From positions 134,167-198,166 of the forward strand of contig NZ_BMJJ01000004.1 in NCBI RefSeq assembly GCF_014643375.1: a stretch of 64,000 bases of DNA, given 5' to 3'. Position numbers and translations under genes: made by a program. The stretch is from Aureimonas glaciei (GTDB lineage: Bacteria; Pseudomonadota; Alphaproteobacteria; Rhizobiales; Rhizobiaceae). The notes below the pieces were generated by a model, which was given only the letters and a program-made list of their open reading frames with translations, did not search any database and was not told the origin of the DNA. Shown piece after piece: positions 9,401 to 18,587 of this stretch; position 1 is the stretch's first letter; each line of letters starts with the position of its first letter.

Positions 9401-9421
9401 CCTAGTCTACACAAATTGACA
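9378..9421. promoter_or_regulatory. Tandem PpsR-type operators between crtD and crtE
   Basis: TGTCCAAAATGATTTACA at 9378-9395 is a full TGT-N12-ACA match. AGTCTACACAAATTGACA at 9404-9421 has one mismatch. The gap is exactly 8 bp. The left site lies within the first codons of crtD. The arrangement predicts repression of both divergent carotenoid operons by PpsR, which is inferred. Confidence 0.7.
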
Positions 9422-9437
9422 CCGGGAGGAAGCGGCA

Positions 9438-10316
9438 ATGCCGGGAGAGGATGTTTCAACCAGGATCGAGGACAGTCTCCTCCGGTCGCTGGCCCGGGTG
9501 ACCGGTTCGGCGGCACCGCCGCGTCTGGCCGCGGCGCTGACGCATGCGGTGTTTCCCGGCGGCCAGCGCATCCGGCCGCGGCTCTGCCTTTCCGTCGCGC
9601 TCGCCTGCGGCGACGACCAGCCCCTGGTTTCCGGCGCGGCGGCCGCGGCGGTCGAGTTTCTGCACTGCGCCTCGCTGGTGCACGACGACATGCCCTGCTT
9701 CGACAACGCGATGATGCGGCGGGGGCGGCCATCCGTGCATGCCGCCCATGGCGAGGCGCTGGCACTGCTCGCCGGCGATGGCCTGATCACGCTCGCCTTC
9801 GAGACGGTGGCGATGGCGGCCGTCGCTGACCCTGTCCGGTCCGCCAGCCTGTCGCTGATCATCGCGCGGTCCGTCGGCATGCCGCACGGCATCGTCGCCG
9901 GACAGGGCTGGGAAAGCGAGGCGGCGCCCGATCTCGGGCTCTACCAGCGGGCCAAGACCGGCGCGCTGTTTGCCGGGGCGGCGATGGCCGGCGCGGCGGC
10001 GGCGGGATGCGCGGCGGAGCCCTGGGGGGCGACGGGCCATCTTCTGGGCGAAGCGTACCAGGTCGCCGACGACATCGCCGACGTCGTCGGCGAGGCGCGG
10101 GCCCTCGGCAAGCCGGTGGGGCAGGACGTCTTCCACGGACGGCCGAGCGCCGTGCAGGAATTCGGCATCGGCGGCGCCGCGCGGCGGCTGATGGCGCTGG
10201 TCGAAGAGGCGGCCGAGCGTGTGCCGGACTGCGCCGGGGCGGACGCCCTGCGCGCCCAGATCCGGGCGCAGGCGAGCCGCTTCCTGCCGAAGGAAGCCGC
10301 GCAGCACGCGGCCTGA
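9438..10316 (+). CDS. crtE: Geranylgeranyl diphosphate synthase
   Basis: 292 aa, all-alpha trans-prenyltransferase. The first Asp-rich motif is DDMPCFD (near residue 81) followed by MMRRGRPS; the second is DDIAD (near residue 209). It makes GGPP for carotenoids and for esterification of bacteriochlorophyllide by BchG. The ATG follows a GGGAGGAAG ribosome site. It lies 5 bp upstream of crtF. crtB and crtI, which would use the product, are not in this window. Confidence 0.93.
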   Translation: MPGEDVSTRIEDSLLRSLARVTGSAAPPRLAAALTHAVFPGGQRIRPRLCLSVALACGDDQPLVSGAAAAAVEFLHCASLVHDDMPCFDNAMMRRGRPSVHAAHGEALALLAGDGLITLAFETVAMAAVADPVRSASLSLIIARSVGMPHGIVAGQGWESEAAPDLGLYQRAKTGALFAGAAMAGAAAAGCAAEPWGATGHLLGEAYQVADDIADVVGEARALGKPVGQDVFHGRPSAVQEFGIGGAARRLMALVEEAAERVPDCAGADALRAQIRAQASRFLPKEAAQHAA

Positions 10317-10321
10317 CGGCG

Positions 10322-11506
10322 ATGACGGCCGAGCCGCTCCCGCATCCCGTTCCGGCGGCGTCGATGCTGGCCGTCTGGCTCGACCGTCTGCGCGACCTGC
10401 GCAATCGCAAGGTCGCCGATCCGGGCTTTCGCCGCTTTGCCGCGCGTTTCTTCCTGACGCGGCCCTTCGCTCGCCGGCAGGCCGCCGCGCTGTTCGACCT
10501 GGCCGCCGGCTTCGTCTATGCGCAGATCCTGCGCGCCTGCGTGCGCGCCGAGCTCTTCGATCTCCTGGCGCCGGGCCCGCTGGCGCCGGCAGCGATCGCC
10601 GGCCGCACCGGCCTGCCGCTGGACGGGGCGCTGCGCCTCGTGCGCGCGGCAGCCTCCTTGGATCTTTTGGAGGAGCGGCGCGACGGCCGCTTCGCGCTCG
10701 GCCCGCTCGGCGCCGCGATGGTGGGCAATCCGGGCGTCACGGCGATGATCGCGCATCACGACATGCTCTACCGCGATCTGGAGGATCCCATCGCCCTTCT
10801 CTCGGGGCGCCGCCGGGCCGAGCTGAACCGCTTCTGGAGCTATGCCGACCGGGGCGCCCCCGAAAACGACGGGCCCGGCGGCCATGACGATCCGCCAAGC
10901 GTTGCCGGCTACACCGCGCTGATGGGGGCGTCGCAGGCGATGGTCGCGGCCGAAATCCTCGACGCCTATCCGCTCGACCGGCATCGGCGGCTGCTCGATG
11001 TCGGCGGCGGCGACGCCTCCTTTCTCGTCGCCGCCGGCGCGCGGGCGCCGCATCTCGCCCTGTCCCTTTTCGAACTGCCGGCGGTCGCCCGAATCGCGCA
11101 AGGCCGGCTGGCGGCCGCGGGCCTCGCCGCCCGCGCGACGGTGACCGCGGGCAGCTTTCTCGCCGATCCCCTGCCGACGGGCGCCGATCTCGTCACCCTC
11201 AACCGCATCCTGCACGATCACGATGACGCCGAGGTTCTGCGCCTGCTGAGGGCGGTGCGCCGGGCGATCGCGCCGGACGGCGTGCTGCTCGTCGCCGAGC
11301 CGATGGCGGGGACGCCCGGCGCGCGGGCCAGCGGCGACGCCTATTTCGGCTTCTATCTCCTCGCCATGGGCCAGGGTCGCCCGCGCACCCTGCCGGAGAT
11401 CGTCGCCCTTTTGACGCAGGCCGGCTTCGACGGCGCGACGGTTCATCCGACCCACACGCCGATGATCGCCCGCCTTGTTTCCGCGCGTCCAACGACGGCG
11501 CGCTGA
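10322..11506 (+). CDS. crtF: Hydroxyneurosporene/1-hydroxycarotenoid O-methyltransferase
   Basis: 394 aa. It has an N-terminal dimerisation and winged-helix region and a C-terminal class I SAM methyltransferase domain with motif I LLDVGGGDASF near residue 224, as in plant-type O-methyltransferases. It methylates the C-1 hydroxyl of carotenoids to give methoxy end groups of the spheroidene/spirilloxanthin type. It starts 5 bp after crtE, so the two are co-transcribed. With CrtC and CrtD it defines the acyclic methoxy-carotenoid branch; no crtA (ketolation) is present in the window. Confidence 0.93.
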   Translation: MTAEPLPHPVPAASMLAVWLDRLRDLRNRKVADPGFRRFAARFFLTRPFARRQAAALFDLAAGFVYAQILRACVRAELFDLLAPGPLAPAAIAGRTGLPLDGALRLVRAAASLDLLEERRDGRFALGPLGAAMVGNPGVTAMIAHHDMLYRDLEDPIALLSGRRRAELNRFWSYADRGAPENDGPGGHDDPPSVAGYTALMGASQAMVAAEILDAYPLDRHRRLLDVGGGDASFLVAAGARAPHLALSLFELPAVARIAQGRLAAAGLAARATVTAGSFLADPLPTGADLVTLNRILHDHDDAEVLRLLRAVRRAIAPDGVLLVAEPMAGTPGARASGDAYFGFYLLAMGQGRPRTLPEIVALLTQAGFDGATVHPTHTPMIARLVSARPTTAR

Positions 11507-11547
11507 GCGCCCGCCCTGGACTGCGTGGGCACGATCCCTGGACAAAG

Positions 11548-11591
11548 TGTACAATCTATTTGACAACTCTGACCGTCAATATAATCTGACA
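11548..11591 (+). promoter_or_regulatory. Tandem PpsR operators upstream of bchC
   Basis: TGTACAATCTATTTGACA (11548-11565) is a perfect TGT-N12-ACA. CGTCAATATAATCTGACA (11574-11591) deviates by one base. They are separated by 8 bp, the geometry known for cooperative CrtJ/PpsR binding at the bchC promoter in Rhodobacter. The sites lie 69-112 bp before the bchC ATG in an AT-rich pocket and should control bchCXYZ-puf read-through. Confidence 0.8.
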
Positions 11592-11659
11592 TTCACCACC
11601 GGCAGACATCAAGATCACGCCGGACATCTGGAAAAGACGAAGCGGGGAGGGCGAGCGAG

Positions 11660-12595
11660 ATGGATGCCTGGGCGATCATTCTCGAAGGCCCGCGCCGACT
11701 GGCCCTGTCGCAGCTCGGACTGAACGATCCCGGTCCCGAGGACGTCGTCGTCGAGATGGAATGGACGGGAATTTCGACCGGCACCGAAAAGCTGTTGTGG
11801 TCGGGTTCCATGCCGCCCTTTCCCGGCTTCGGCTATCCGCTGGTCCCGGGCTACGAGTCGATCGGCCGGATCGTCGAGGCGGGACGGGAGAGCGGCCGCC
11901 GGACCGGCGAGCGGGTCTTCGTGCCCGGCGCCAACTGCTACCGCGAGGCGCGCGGCCTGTTCGGCGGCGCCGCCTCGCGCGTCGTCGTCGCCGGCGCCAA
12001 GGTCATGCCGGTGGACGAGAGCCTCGGCGAACGGGCCGTCCTCCTGGCACTCGCGGCGACCGCCCATCACGCGGTCTGCCCGGATACCCGCAAGGCGCCC
12101 GAACTCATCGTCGGCCATGGCGTGCTCGGCCGGCTGATCGCCCGCATCGTGGTCGCCGGCGGCCATGCCCCGACGGTCTGGGAGACCAATCCGGCCCGAA
12201 GGGCGGGTGGCGAGGACTACCGAGTCGTCGCGCCGGAAGAAGACGCGCGCCGCGACTACCGCCGCATCTGCGACGTCAGCGGCGATGGCGCGATCCTCGA
12301 CAGCCTGGTGCAGCGCCTGGCCCCCGGCGGCGAAATCGTCCTCGCCGGCTTCTACGACCGCCTGTCCTTCGCCTTTCCGCCCGCCTTCATGCGCGAAGCC
12401 TCCATCCGCGTCGCGGCCGAGTTCCGCCGCAACGACCTCGTGGCGGTGGGCGAGATGCTCTCCGCCGGCCGGCTGTCGCTCGACGGCTTCATCACCCACA
12501 CCCATTCGCCCGATCAATTCGAGGCCGCCTACACCACGGCCTTCACCGATCCGGCCTGCCTGAAAATGGTGCTCGACTGGAGGAAGGCGGCATGA
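11660..12595 (+). CDS. bchC: 3-hydroxyethyl (bacterio)chlorophyllide a dehydrogenase
   Basis: 311 aa, medium-chain dehydrogenase-like. It oxidises the C3 hydroxyethyl group to acetyl, making bacteriochlorophyllide a. The GroES-like N-terminal part (VPGYESIGRIVEAG) and a Rossmann part (IVGHGVLGRLIARIVVAGG) are visible. A GGGGAGGG site precedes the ATG. Its stop overlaps the bchX start (ATGA), a sign of translational coupling. It is first in the bchCXYZ-pufQBALM block behind two PpsR operators. Confidence 0.95.
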   Translation: MDAWAIILEGPRRLALSQLGLNDPGPEDVVVEMEWTGISTGTEKLLWSGSMPPFPGFGYPLVPGYESIGRIVEAGRESGRRTGERVFVPGANCYREARGLFGGAASRVVVAGAKVMPVDESLGERAVLLALAATAHHAVCPDTRKAPELIVGHGVLGRLIARIVVAGGHAPTVWETNPARRAGGEDYRVVAPEEDARRDYRRICDVSGDGAILDSLVQRLAPGGEIVLAGFYDRLSFAFPPAFMREASIRVAAEFRRNDLVAVGEMLSAGRLSLDGFITHTHSPDQFEAAYTTAFTDPACLKMVLDWRKAA

Positions 12596-13599
12596 ACGCG
12601 CTGACACCGCAAAGCGGGCTGCAGGCCCTCGTCGACAGCGTCCGGGCGGAGGCGGCTTTCGAGCCGGATGCCGTGCCGACGGGCGAAGCCAAGAAGGAAA
12701 CGCAGATCATCGCCATCTACGGCAAGGGCGGCATCGGCAAGAGCTTCACCCTCGCCAACCTCTCGCACATGATGGCGCAGCAGGGAAAACGCGTGCTCCT
12801 CATCGGCTGCGATCCGAAGAGCGACACCACCTCGCTGCTGTTCGGCGGCCGCGCCTGCCCGACCATCATCGAGACCTCGTCACGCAAGAAGGCGGCCGGC
12901 GAGGAGGTCGAGATCGGCGACGTCTGCTTCAAGAAGGGCGGCGTCTTCGCCATGGAGCTCGGCGGGCCCGAGGTCGGGCGCGGCTGCGGCGGCCGCGGCA
13001 TCATCCACGGCTTCGAGCTCCTGGAAAAGCTCGGCTTCCACGACTGGGGTTTCGACTACGTCCTCCTCGACTTTCTCGGCGACGTCGTCTGCGGCGGCTT
13101 CGGCCTGCCGATCGCCCGTGACATGTGCCAGAAGGTCATCGTCGTCGGCTCCAACGACCTGCAGTCGCTTTACGTCGCCAATAATGTCTGCTCGGCGGTC
13201 GATTATTTCCGCAAGCTCGGCGGCAATGTCGGCGTCGCCGGCATGGTCATCAACAAGGACGACGGCACCGGCGAGGCCGCGGCCTTTGCCGAAGCGGCTG
13301 GCATCCCGGTTCTCGCGGCCATTCCCGCCGACGACGACATCCGCAAGAAGAGCGCCAACTACCAGATCATCGGCGAGCCCGGCACGCGCTGGGGGCCTTT
13401 GTTCGAGGAACTGGCGGCCAATGTCGCGACCTCCCTGCCGCAGCGCCCGGTGCCGCTGACGCAGGACCAGCTGCTCGGCCTTTTCTCCTGCGACCAGACC
13501 GGCGGCAACGTCGTGCTGGAGCCGGCGAGCCAGGCCGACATGCGCGGCGGGATTGTCGTTACCCGGCCGTCCCTCGAAGTCGTCTACGACGCGGTCTGA
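12592..13599 (+). CDS. bchX: Chlorophyllide a reductase iron protein
   Basis: 335 aa, NifH-like. BchX passes electrons, with ATP hydrolysis, to BchYZ, which reduces the C7=C8 bond of chlorophyllide a. The P-loop GKGGIGKSF is near residue 43, and the two Cys that hold the shared 4Fe-4S cluster are in GRGCGGRGI and DVVCGGFG. Deviant-Walker ATPase switch regions are intact. It starts inside the bchC stop; bchY follows after 4 bp. Confidence 0.96.
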   Translation: MNALTPQSGLQALVDSVRAEAAFEPDAVPTGEAKKETQIIAIYGKGGIGKSFTLANLSHMMAQQGKRVLLIGCDPKSDTTSLLFGGRACPTIIETSSRKKAAGEEVEIGDVCFKKGGVFAMELGGPEVGRGCGGRGIIHGFELLEKLGFHDWGFDYVLLDFLGDVVCGGFGLPIARDMCQKVIVVGSNDLQSLYVANNVCSAVDYFRKLGGNVGVAGMVINKDDGTGEAAAFAEAAGIPVLAAIPADDDIRKKSANYQIIGEPGTRWGPLFEELAANVATSLPQRPVPLTQDQLLGLFSCDQTGGNVVLEPASQADMRGGIVVTRPSLEVVYDAV

Positions 13600-13603
13600 G
13601 GCG

Positions 13604-15247
13604 ATGAACGAGCGCCCCACCATCCCCCACCGAGATCCGCCCCCGCAGGAGGTCGTCTACGACCGCGCCGGGCTGGCCGTGCTCGACGGCGCGGCCGCCG
13701 AGAGCGTGAGAGCGGCATCGGGCCTGGACGCTGGCGGCGCACCGCAAGCTGCGGTCGCGCCGGCGCTGGCGGAGGGGGCAGGCTGCCACGGTGGCAAGGC
13801 GGAGCTCACGCGGGCGGCCGAGGCCGCGGGCAATGGCGAACTGCTGGAGGCGCTGCGCACCGATTATCCGCTCGGGCCTCACGACCAGCCGCAGTCGATG
13901 TGCCCGGCCTTCGGCTCGCTCCGGGTCGGGCTGCGGATGCGGCGCACGGCAACGGTGCTGTCGGGCTCGGCCTGTTGCGTCTACGGCCTCACCTTCACCT
14001 CGCATTTCTACGGCGCCAAGCGCACCGTCGGCTATGTCCCGTTCAATTCGGAGACGCTCGTCACCGGCAAGCTCTACGAGGACATCCGCGACGCGGTGCA
14101 CCTCCTCGCCGACCCCGCGCTCTACGACACGATCATCGTCACCAATCTCTGTGTGCCGACGGCGTCCGGCGTGCCGCTCAGGGCGCTGCCGAAGGAGATC
14201 AACGGCGTGCGCGTCATCGGCATCGACGTGCCGGGTTTCGGCGTGCCGACGCATGCCGAGGCCAAGGACGTCCTGGCCGCCGCGATGCTCGCCTATGCCC
14301 GCCACGAAGTGGCCGCCGGCCCGGTGCCGGAGCCGCGCGGCGGCCGCTCCAGCCTGCCGACGGTGACGCTGCTCGGCGAGATCTTTCCGGCCGATCCCGT
14401 CGCCATTGGCCGCATGCTGGAGCCGATGGGTCTCGCCGCCGGCCCGGTCGTGCCGACGCGCGAATGGCGCGAGCTCTACGCGGCGCTCGACTGCGCCGTC
14501 GTTGCGGCCCTCCATCCCTTCTACACGGCCAGCGTGCGCGAGTTCGGGGCGGCCGGCCGCGGCGTCGTCGGCTCGGCGCCGGTCGGCGTCGCCGGCACCG
14601 CCGCCTGGCTCGACGCCATTGGCGCCGCCTGTGGCATCCCCGCCGCCAAGGTCGACGCCGCCAAGGCCCCGATCCTCGCCGCGACGCGCGCGGCACTCGA
14701 CTCGGCGCCGATCACCGCGCGCATCACGCTGTCGGGCTACGAGGGATCGGAGCTGATCGTGGGGCGGCTCCTGAAGGAGTCGGGCGCGGACCTGCGCTAT
14801 GTCGGCACCGCCTGCCCGAAGACGCGGTGGAACGCGGAGGATGCCGACTGGCTCGCCGCGCAGGGCGTGCATGTCGAATTCCGGGCGTCGCTCGAAAAGG
14901 ACATCGCGGCGGTCGACAGCTTTGCCCCGCAACTCGCCATCGGCACGACGCCGGTCGTTCAGCACGCCAAGCAGAAGAGCATTCCGGCGCTCTACTTCAC
15001 CAATCTGATCTCGGCCCGCCCGCTGATGGGCCCGGCCGGCGCCGGCTCGCTTGCCGCCGTCGTCAATGCCGCGGTCGGCAATCAGCAGCGGTTCGACACC
15101 ATGACGGCCTTCTTCGAAGGCGTCGGCACCGGCCATACCACGGGGGTCTGGCCGGACGCGATGCGCCTTCCCAGCGCGCCATCGGCCCTGGCCCCGACGG
15201 CGCCGCTGGTGGCGGCCAAGACCTCCGTCGCGATGGAGGACTTTTGA
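13604..15247 (+). CDS. bchY: Chlorophyllide a reductase subunit Y
   Basis: 547 aa, NifD-like catalytic subunit. Candidate cluster cysteines are seen in [10 protein letters not shown] (near residue 64), [10 protein letters not shown] and [11 protein letters not shown]. The N-terminal ~50 residues before the first Cys motif look weakly conserved and longer than in well-known homologues. The ATG is 4 bp downstream of bchX; an in-frame ATG 51 nt earlier, inside bchX, is less likely. The stop overlaps the bchZ start (TGATG). Confidence 0.95.
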   Translation: MNERPTIPHRDPPPQEVVYDRAGLAVLDGAAAESVRAASGLDAGGAPQAAVAPALAEGAGCHGGKAELTRAAEAAGNGELLEALRTDYPLGPHDQPQSMCPAFGSLRVGLRMRRTATVLSGSACCVYGLTFTSHFYGAKRTVGYVPFNSETLVTGKLYEDIRDAVHLLADPALYDTIIVTNLCVPTASGVPLRALPKEINGVRVIGIDVPGFGVPTHAEAKDVLAAAMLAYARHEVAAGPVPEPRGGRSSLPTVTLLGEIFPADPVAIGRMLEPMGLAAGPVVPTREWRELYAALDCAVVAALHPFYTASVREFGAAGRGVVGSAPVGVAGTAAWLDAIGAACGIPAAKVDAAKAPILAATRAALDSAPITARITLSGYEGSELIVGRLLKESGADLRYVGTACPKTRWNAEDADWLAAQGVHVEFRASLEKDIAAVDSFAPQLAIGTTPVVQHAKQKSIPALYFTNLISARPLMGPAGAGSLAAVVNAAVGNQQRFDTMTAFFEGVGTGHTTGVWPDAMRLPSAPSALAPTAPLVAAKTSVAMEDF

Positions 15248-16722
15248 TGCTCGTCCTCGATCACGATCGCGCCGGCGGCTATTGGGGGGCGGTCTACGTC
15301 TTCACCGCGGTGAAGGGGCTGCAGGTGATCATAGACGGTCCCGTCGGCTGCGAGAACCTGCCGGTGACCTCGGTGCTGCACTACACCGACGCGCTGCCGC
15401 CGCACGAACTGCCGATCGTCGTCACCGGGCTCGGCGAGGAGGAACTGGGGCAGAAGGGCACGGAAGGGGCGATGAAGCGGGCGCATGCGGTGCTGGATCC
15501 GCAGAAGCCCAGCGTCGTCGTCACCGGCTCGATCGCCGAAATGATCGGCGGCGGGGTGACGCCCGAGGGCACGCGCATCATGCGCTTCCTGCCGCGCACC
15601 ATCGACGAGGACCAGTGGCAGACCGCCGACCGGGCGCTGTCCTGGCTGTGGAAGGAATTTGGCCAGAAGAAGCCGAAGCGGCCCGTTATCAAGACGCCGA
15701 AAACCCAGGGACAGGCAAGCGAAGCGCCGGCCAGAAAGCCGCGCGTGAACATCATCGGCGCGATCTACGGCATCTTCAACATGCCGTCGGACCTCGCCGA
15801 GATCAAACGGCTCGTCGAAGGCATCGGCTGCGAGGTGAATCTCGTCTTCCCGCTCGGCACCGATATCGCCGATGTCGGCCGGCTGGCCGACGCCGAAGTC
15901 AATGTCTGCCTCTACCGCGAATTCGGGCGAAAGCTCTGCGAGGCGCTGGGAAAACCCTATCTGCAGGCGCCGATCGGGCTGCATTCGACGACCGCCTTCC
16001 TGCGCCGGCTGGGCGAACTGACGGGCGTCGATACCGAGCCCTTCATCGCCCGGGAGAAAATGACGACGATCAAGCCGCTCTGGGACCTCTGGCGCTCGGT
16101 GACGCAGGACTTTTTCGCCACCGCCAGTTTCGGCATCGTCGCCAATGAGACTTACGCGCGGGGCGTCCGGCATTTCCTCGAGACGGACATGGGTTTTCCC
16201 TGCGCCTTCGCCATCGCCCGGCGCGCCGGCGAGAAGACCGACAACGACGCGGTCCGCAAGGCCGTCCAGAGCAAGGCGCCGCTGGTGCTCTTCGGCTCGT
16301 TCAACGAGCGCATGTATGCCTCCGAGGCGGGAGGGCGCTCGTCCTACATCCCGGCGTCGTTTCCCGGCGCCATCATCCGGCGCCACACCGGCACGCCGTT
16401 CATGGGCTATTCCGGCGCCACCTACATCGTCCAGGAGGTCTGCAACGCGCTGTTCGACGCGCTGTTCAGGATCCTGCCGCTGGCGGCCGAGCTCGACAAG
16501 GTCGAGCCGACGGCGAGCCGTCTGCACCGCGAGCTGCCGTGGGACGCCGACGCGCTGGCGATGATGGACGACGAGATCGCCGCACAGCCGGTGCTGGTCC
16601 GGATCTCCGCCGCCAAGCGGCTGCGCGACCGAGTGGAGGAACAGGCGCGACGGTCCGGCGAAAGCCGGGTGAGCGTCATGCGCGTGGCAGCAACATTGGA
16701 ACGTTCGCCCGAGCCGGCCTGA
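15247..16722 (+). CDS. bchZ: Chlorophyllide a reductase subunit Z
   Basis: 491 aa, NifK-like partner of Bch[13 protein letters not shown] near residue 36 supplies a cluster cysteine. A Lys/Pro-rich segment (about residues 138-165) separates the N-terminal domain from the Rossmann-like domain starting at [19 protein letters not shown] overlap with bchY implies coupled synthesis. pufQ begins 47 bp downstream without an obvious terminator, so the bch transcript probably reads into puf. Confidence 0.95.
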   Translation: MLVLDHDRAGGYWGAVYVFTAVKGLQVIIDGPVGCENLPVTSVLHYTDALPPHELPIVVTGLGEEELGQKGTEGAMKRAHAVLDPQKPSVVVTGSIAEMIGGGVTPEGTRIMRFLPRTIDEDQWQTADRALSWLWKEFGQKKPKRPVIKTPKTQGQASEAPARKPRVNIIGAIYGIFNMPSDLAEIKRLVEGIGCEVNLVFPLGTDIADVGRLADAEVNVCLYREFGRKLCEALGKPYLQAPIGLHSTTAFLRRLGELTGVDTEPFIAREKMTTIKPLWDLWRSVTQDFFATASFGIVANETYARGVRHFLETDMGFPCAFAIARRAGEKTDNDAVRKAVQSKAPLVLFGSFNERMYASEAGGRSSYIPASFPGAIIRRHTGTPFMGYSGATYIVQEVCNALFDALFRILPLAAELDKVEPTASRLHRELPWDADALAMMDDEIAAQPVLVRISAAKRLRDRVEEQARRSGESRVSVMRVAATLERSPEPA

Positions 16723-16769
16723 CGCGGAGACCCGCGCCGGCTACTGGGGATCTGAGGGGAGAAAAGTCG

Positions 16770-17000
16770 ATGGCCGTTACCCAGACCCACAAGCATTCCG
16801 ATTATCTCAGCCGCCGGCGCGCCGAAAGCCGGGAATACTGGCTCATCTTCTGTGTCGCCTACCTGCCCATGCTGATGACGACGATCGTGGAGCGCATCGC
16901 GGGGGGAAGCCGCCCGTCCCTTGGCGACGCGCCCCGGCGCTCGGTCTTCGCCGAGGCGAAGGCGGCGACGGCGGCCTGCATCCCGTTCGCCTTCATGTGA
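16770..17000 (+). CDS. pufQ: PufQ, bacteriochlorophyll/photocomplex assembly factor
   Basis: 76 aa with one membrane segment (EYWLIFCVAYLPMLMTTIV, residues 22-40) and a basic N-terminus; length and layout match PufQ. PufQ is needed for normal bacteriochlorophyll levels and complex assembly, with the mechanism unclear. It sits directly before pufB, the usual place. A GGGGAGAAAA site precedes the ATG. 117 bp separate it from pufB. Confidence 0.85.
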   Translation: MAVTQTHKHSDYLSRRRAESREYWLIFCVAYLPMLMTTIVERIAGGSRPSLGDAPRRSVFAEAKAATAACIPFAFM

Positions 17001-17117
17001 ACGGTAGGATTTCCGGCCGGCGACGTCCGGAAAGCGCCACGGCCCGGAAGGGCGGTGGCAAGCCGGCCGCATGGTTCGTGCGGCAGCTGGCCGAAAGGCC
17101 TGGAGAAGGAGGTAGAC

Positions 17118-17339
17118 ATGTCAATGCACGATGGTCCCGTTTCCGGCATGACCGAAGCGGAAGCCAAGGAATTCCACAGCATCTTCGTGACCAGTTTCCT
17201 GGTCTTCGTCGGTGTTGCCGTGGTCGCCCATATCCTTGCCTGGATGTGGCGCCCCTGGCTGCCCGGTCCCAATGGCTACGCCATGCTCGAAGACGGAGTC
17301 CGGAACGCTGCCGGCACCGTCCTCACCATGCTGAGCTAG
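17118..17339 (+). CDS. pufB: Light-harvesting 1 beta polypeptide
   Basis: 73 aa. A soluble N-terminus ([13 protein letters not shown]) precedes one transmembrane helix, with the BChl-ligand His in [13 protein letters not shown], the hallmark of LH beta chains. The C-terminus is longer than usual (about 25 residues past WRPW). A very strong GGAGAAGGAGG site precedes the ATG. It forms the LH1 ring around the reaction centre with PufA. Confidence 0.95.
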   Translation: MSMHDGPVSGMTEAEAKEFHSIFVTSFLVFVGVAVVAHILAWMWRPWLPGPNGYAMLEDGVRNAAGTVLTMLS

Positions 17340-17351
17340 GAGGGAACCGAC

Positions 17352-17540
17352 ATGTGGAAAGTTTGGCTTCTCTTCGATCCCCGCCGGACGCTGATCTCCC
17401 TGTTCCTGTTCCTGTTCATCCTGGCGCTGGTGATTCACTTCATCCTGCTCAGCACCAACCGGTTCAACTGGCTGGAAGGCCCGCAGGCGCCCGCGCCGGC
17501 GGCTTCGCTGACGATCGAACAGACGGTGGACGTGGCCTGA
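17352..17540 (+). CDS. pufA: Light-harvesting 1 alpha polypeptide
   Basis: 62 aa. The N-terminus [14 protein letters not shown] is typical of alpha chains. The membrane helix carries the BChl-ligand His in [12 protein letters not shown], followed by [15 protein letters not shown] precedes the ATG 12 bp after pufB. A strong GC palindrome in the 120-bp gap to pufL probably sets the LH1 to reaction-centre mRNA ratio. Confidence 0.95.
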   Translation: MWKVWLLFDPRRTLISLFLFLFILALVIHFILLSTNRFNWLEGPQAPAPAASLTIEQTVDVA

Positions 17541-17602
17541 CCGGGCGACCGGCCCGACCAGACGAAAGATGTGCGGGCGGCCGGCAAGCCCCGTCGCCCG
17601 CG

Positions 17603-17618
17603 CCCCCGGCGCCGGGGG
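17603..17618 (+). other. puf intercistronic hairpin between pufA and pufL
   Basis: CCCCCGGCGCCGGGGG is a perfect 16-nt palindrome inside a longer GC-rich region (17570-17625). Hairpins here stabilise the pufBA mRNA segment in Rhodobacter; the same role is inferred. Confidence 0.65.
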
Positions 17619-17660
17619 GGCCGACGCCGTGCAAAAGCTGTTTCAGGGAAGGATAGGCCC

Positions 17661-18485
17661 ATGGCCATGCTCAGCTTTGAACGGAAATACCGGGTGCGGG
17701 GCGGCACCCTGATCGGCGGCGACCTCTTCGATTTCTGGATCGGCCCGTTCTGGGTGGGCTTCTTCGGGGTCACCACCATCTTCTTCGCCACGCTCGGCAC
17801 GCTGCTCATCGTCTACGGCGCGGCGCTGGGTCCGACCTGGAACCTCTGGCAGATCAGCATCAACCCGCCCGCCCCGGAGGTGGGCCTCGGCTTCGCCCCG
17901 CTGAAGGAGGGCGGCCTGTGGCAGGTGATCACCATCTGCGCCATCGGCGCCTTCGGATCCTGGGCCATGCGCCAGGCGGAGATCGCCCGCAAGCTCGGCA
18001 TGGGGATGCACATTCCCTGGGCCTACAGCTTCGCCATCCTCGCCTATGTGACGTTGGTCGTGATCCGGCCGGTGCTGATGGGCGCCTGGGCCAACGGCTT
18101 TCCCTACGGCATCATCACGCATTTGGACTGGGTGTCCAACACCGGCTACCAGTACGGCAATTTCCACTACAACCCGGTCCACATGGTGGCCATCACCTTC
18201 TTCTTCACCAACTGCCTGGCGCTGGCGCTGCATGGCGGGTTGATCCTGTCGGCGACGAACCCCGGCAAGGGCGGCTTTGTGAAGACGGCCGAGCACGAGA
18301 ACGCCTATTTCCGCGACACGATCGGCTATTCCATCGGCACGCTCGGCATCCACCGTCTCGGCCTCTTCCTCGCCGTCTCCGCCTCCTTCTTCAGCGCCGT
18401 CTGCATCGTCATCTCCGGTCCGCTGTGGGCCGAGGGCTGGCCGGAATGGTGGGACTGGTGGCAGCGCATTCCGATCTGGAGCTGA
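17661..18485 (+). CDS. pufL: Photosynthetic reaction centre L subunit
   Basis: 274 aa, five transmembrane helices. [16 protein letters not shown] starts the family alignment. BChl and iron ligands are in the NFHYNPVHM and LALALHGG segments and the His of GTLGIHRLG; the Glu in RQAEIARKL fits the residue that hydrogen-bonds the active-branch bacteriopheophytin. A GGAAGGAT site precedes the ATG. Upstream codons in the same frame are the GC-rich hairpin region, not protein. Confidence 0.97.
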   Translation: MAMLSFERKYRVRGGTLIGGDLFDFWIGPFWVGFFGVTTIFFATLGTLLIVYGAALGPTWNLWQISINPPAPEVGLGFAPLKEGGLWQVITICAIGAFGSWAMRQAEIARKLGMGMHIPWAYSFAILAYVTLVVIRPVLMGAWANGFPYGIITHLDWVSNTGYQYGNFHYNPVHMVAITFFFTNCLALALHGGLILSATNPGKGGFVKTAEHENAYFRDTIGYSIGTLGIHRLGLFLAVSASFFSAVCIVISGPLWAEGWPEWWDWWQRIPIWS

Positions 18486-18587
18486 GCGCTTCCGATCGGC
18501 CCGGGGCCGGCCGGCGGTCCCGATCATGAAGTTCGAGCTTTAACGGAAGGCGCCCGGCGCTTTCCCTGATGGGGCGAGGAGGCCTCC
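18486..18587 (+). other. Unusually long pufL-pufM spacer with two hairpins
   Basis: 102 bp. GATCGG (18495-18500) pairs with CCGATC near 18520, and GGAAGGCGC pairs with GCGCTTTCC (18545-18565, one G-T pair). GAGGAGG ends the spacer as the pufM ribosome site. pufL and pufM are more often separated by only a few to a few tens of bases. Confidence 0.5.
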
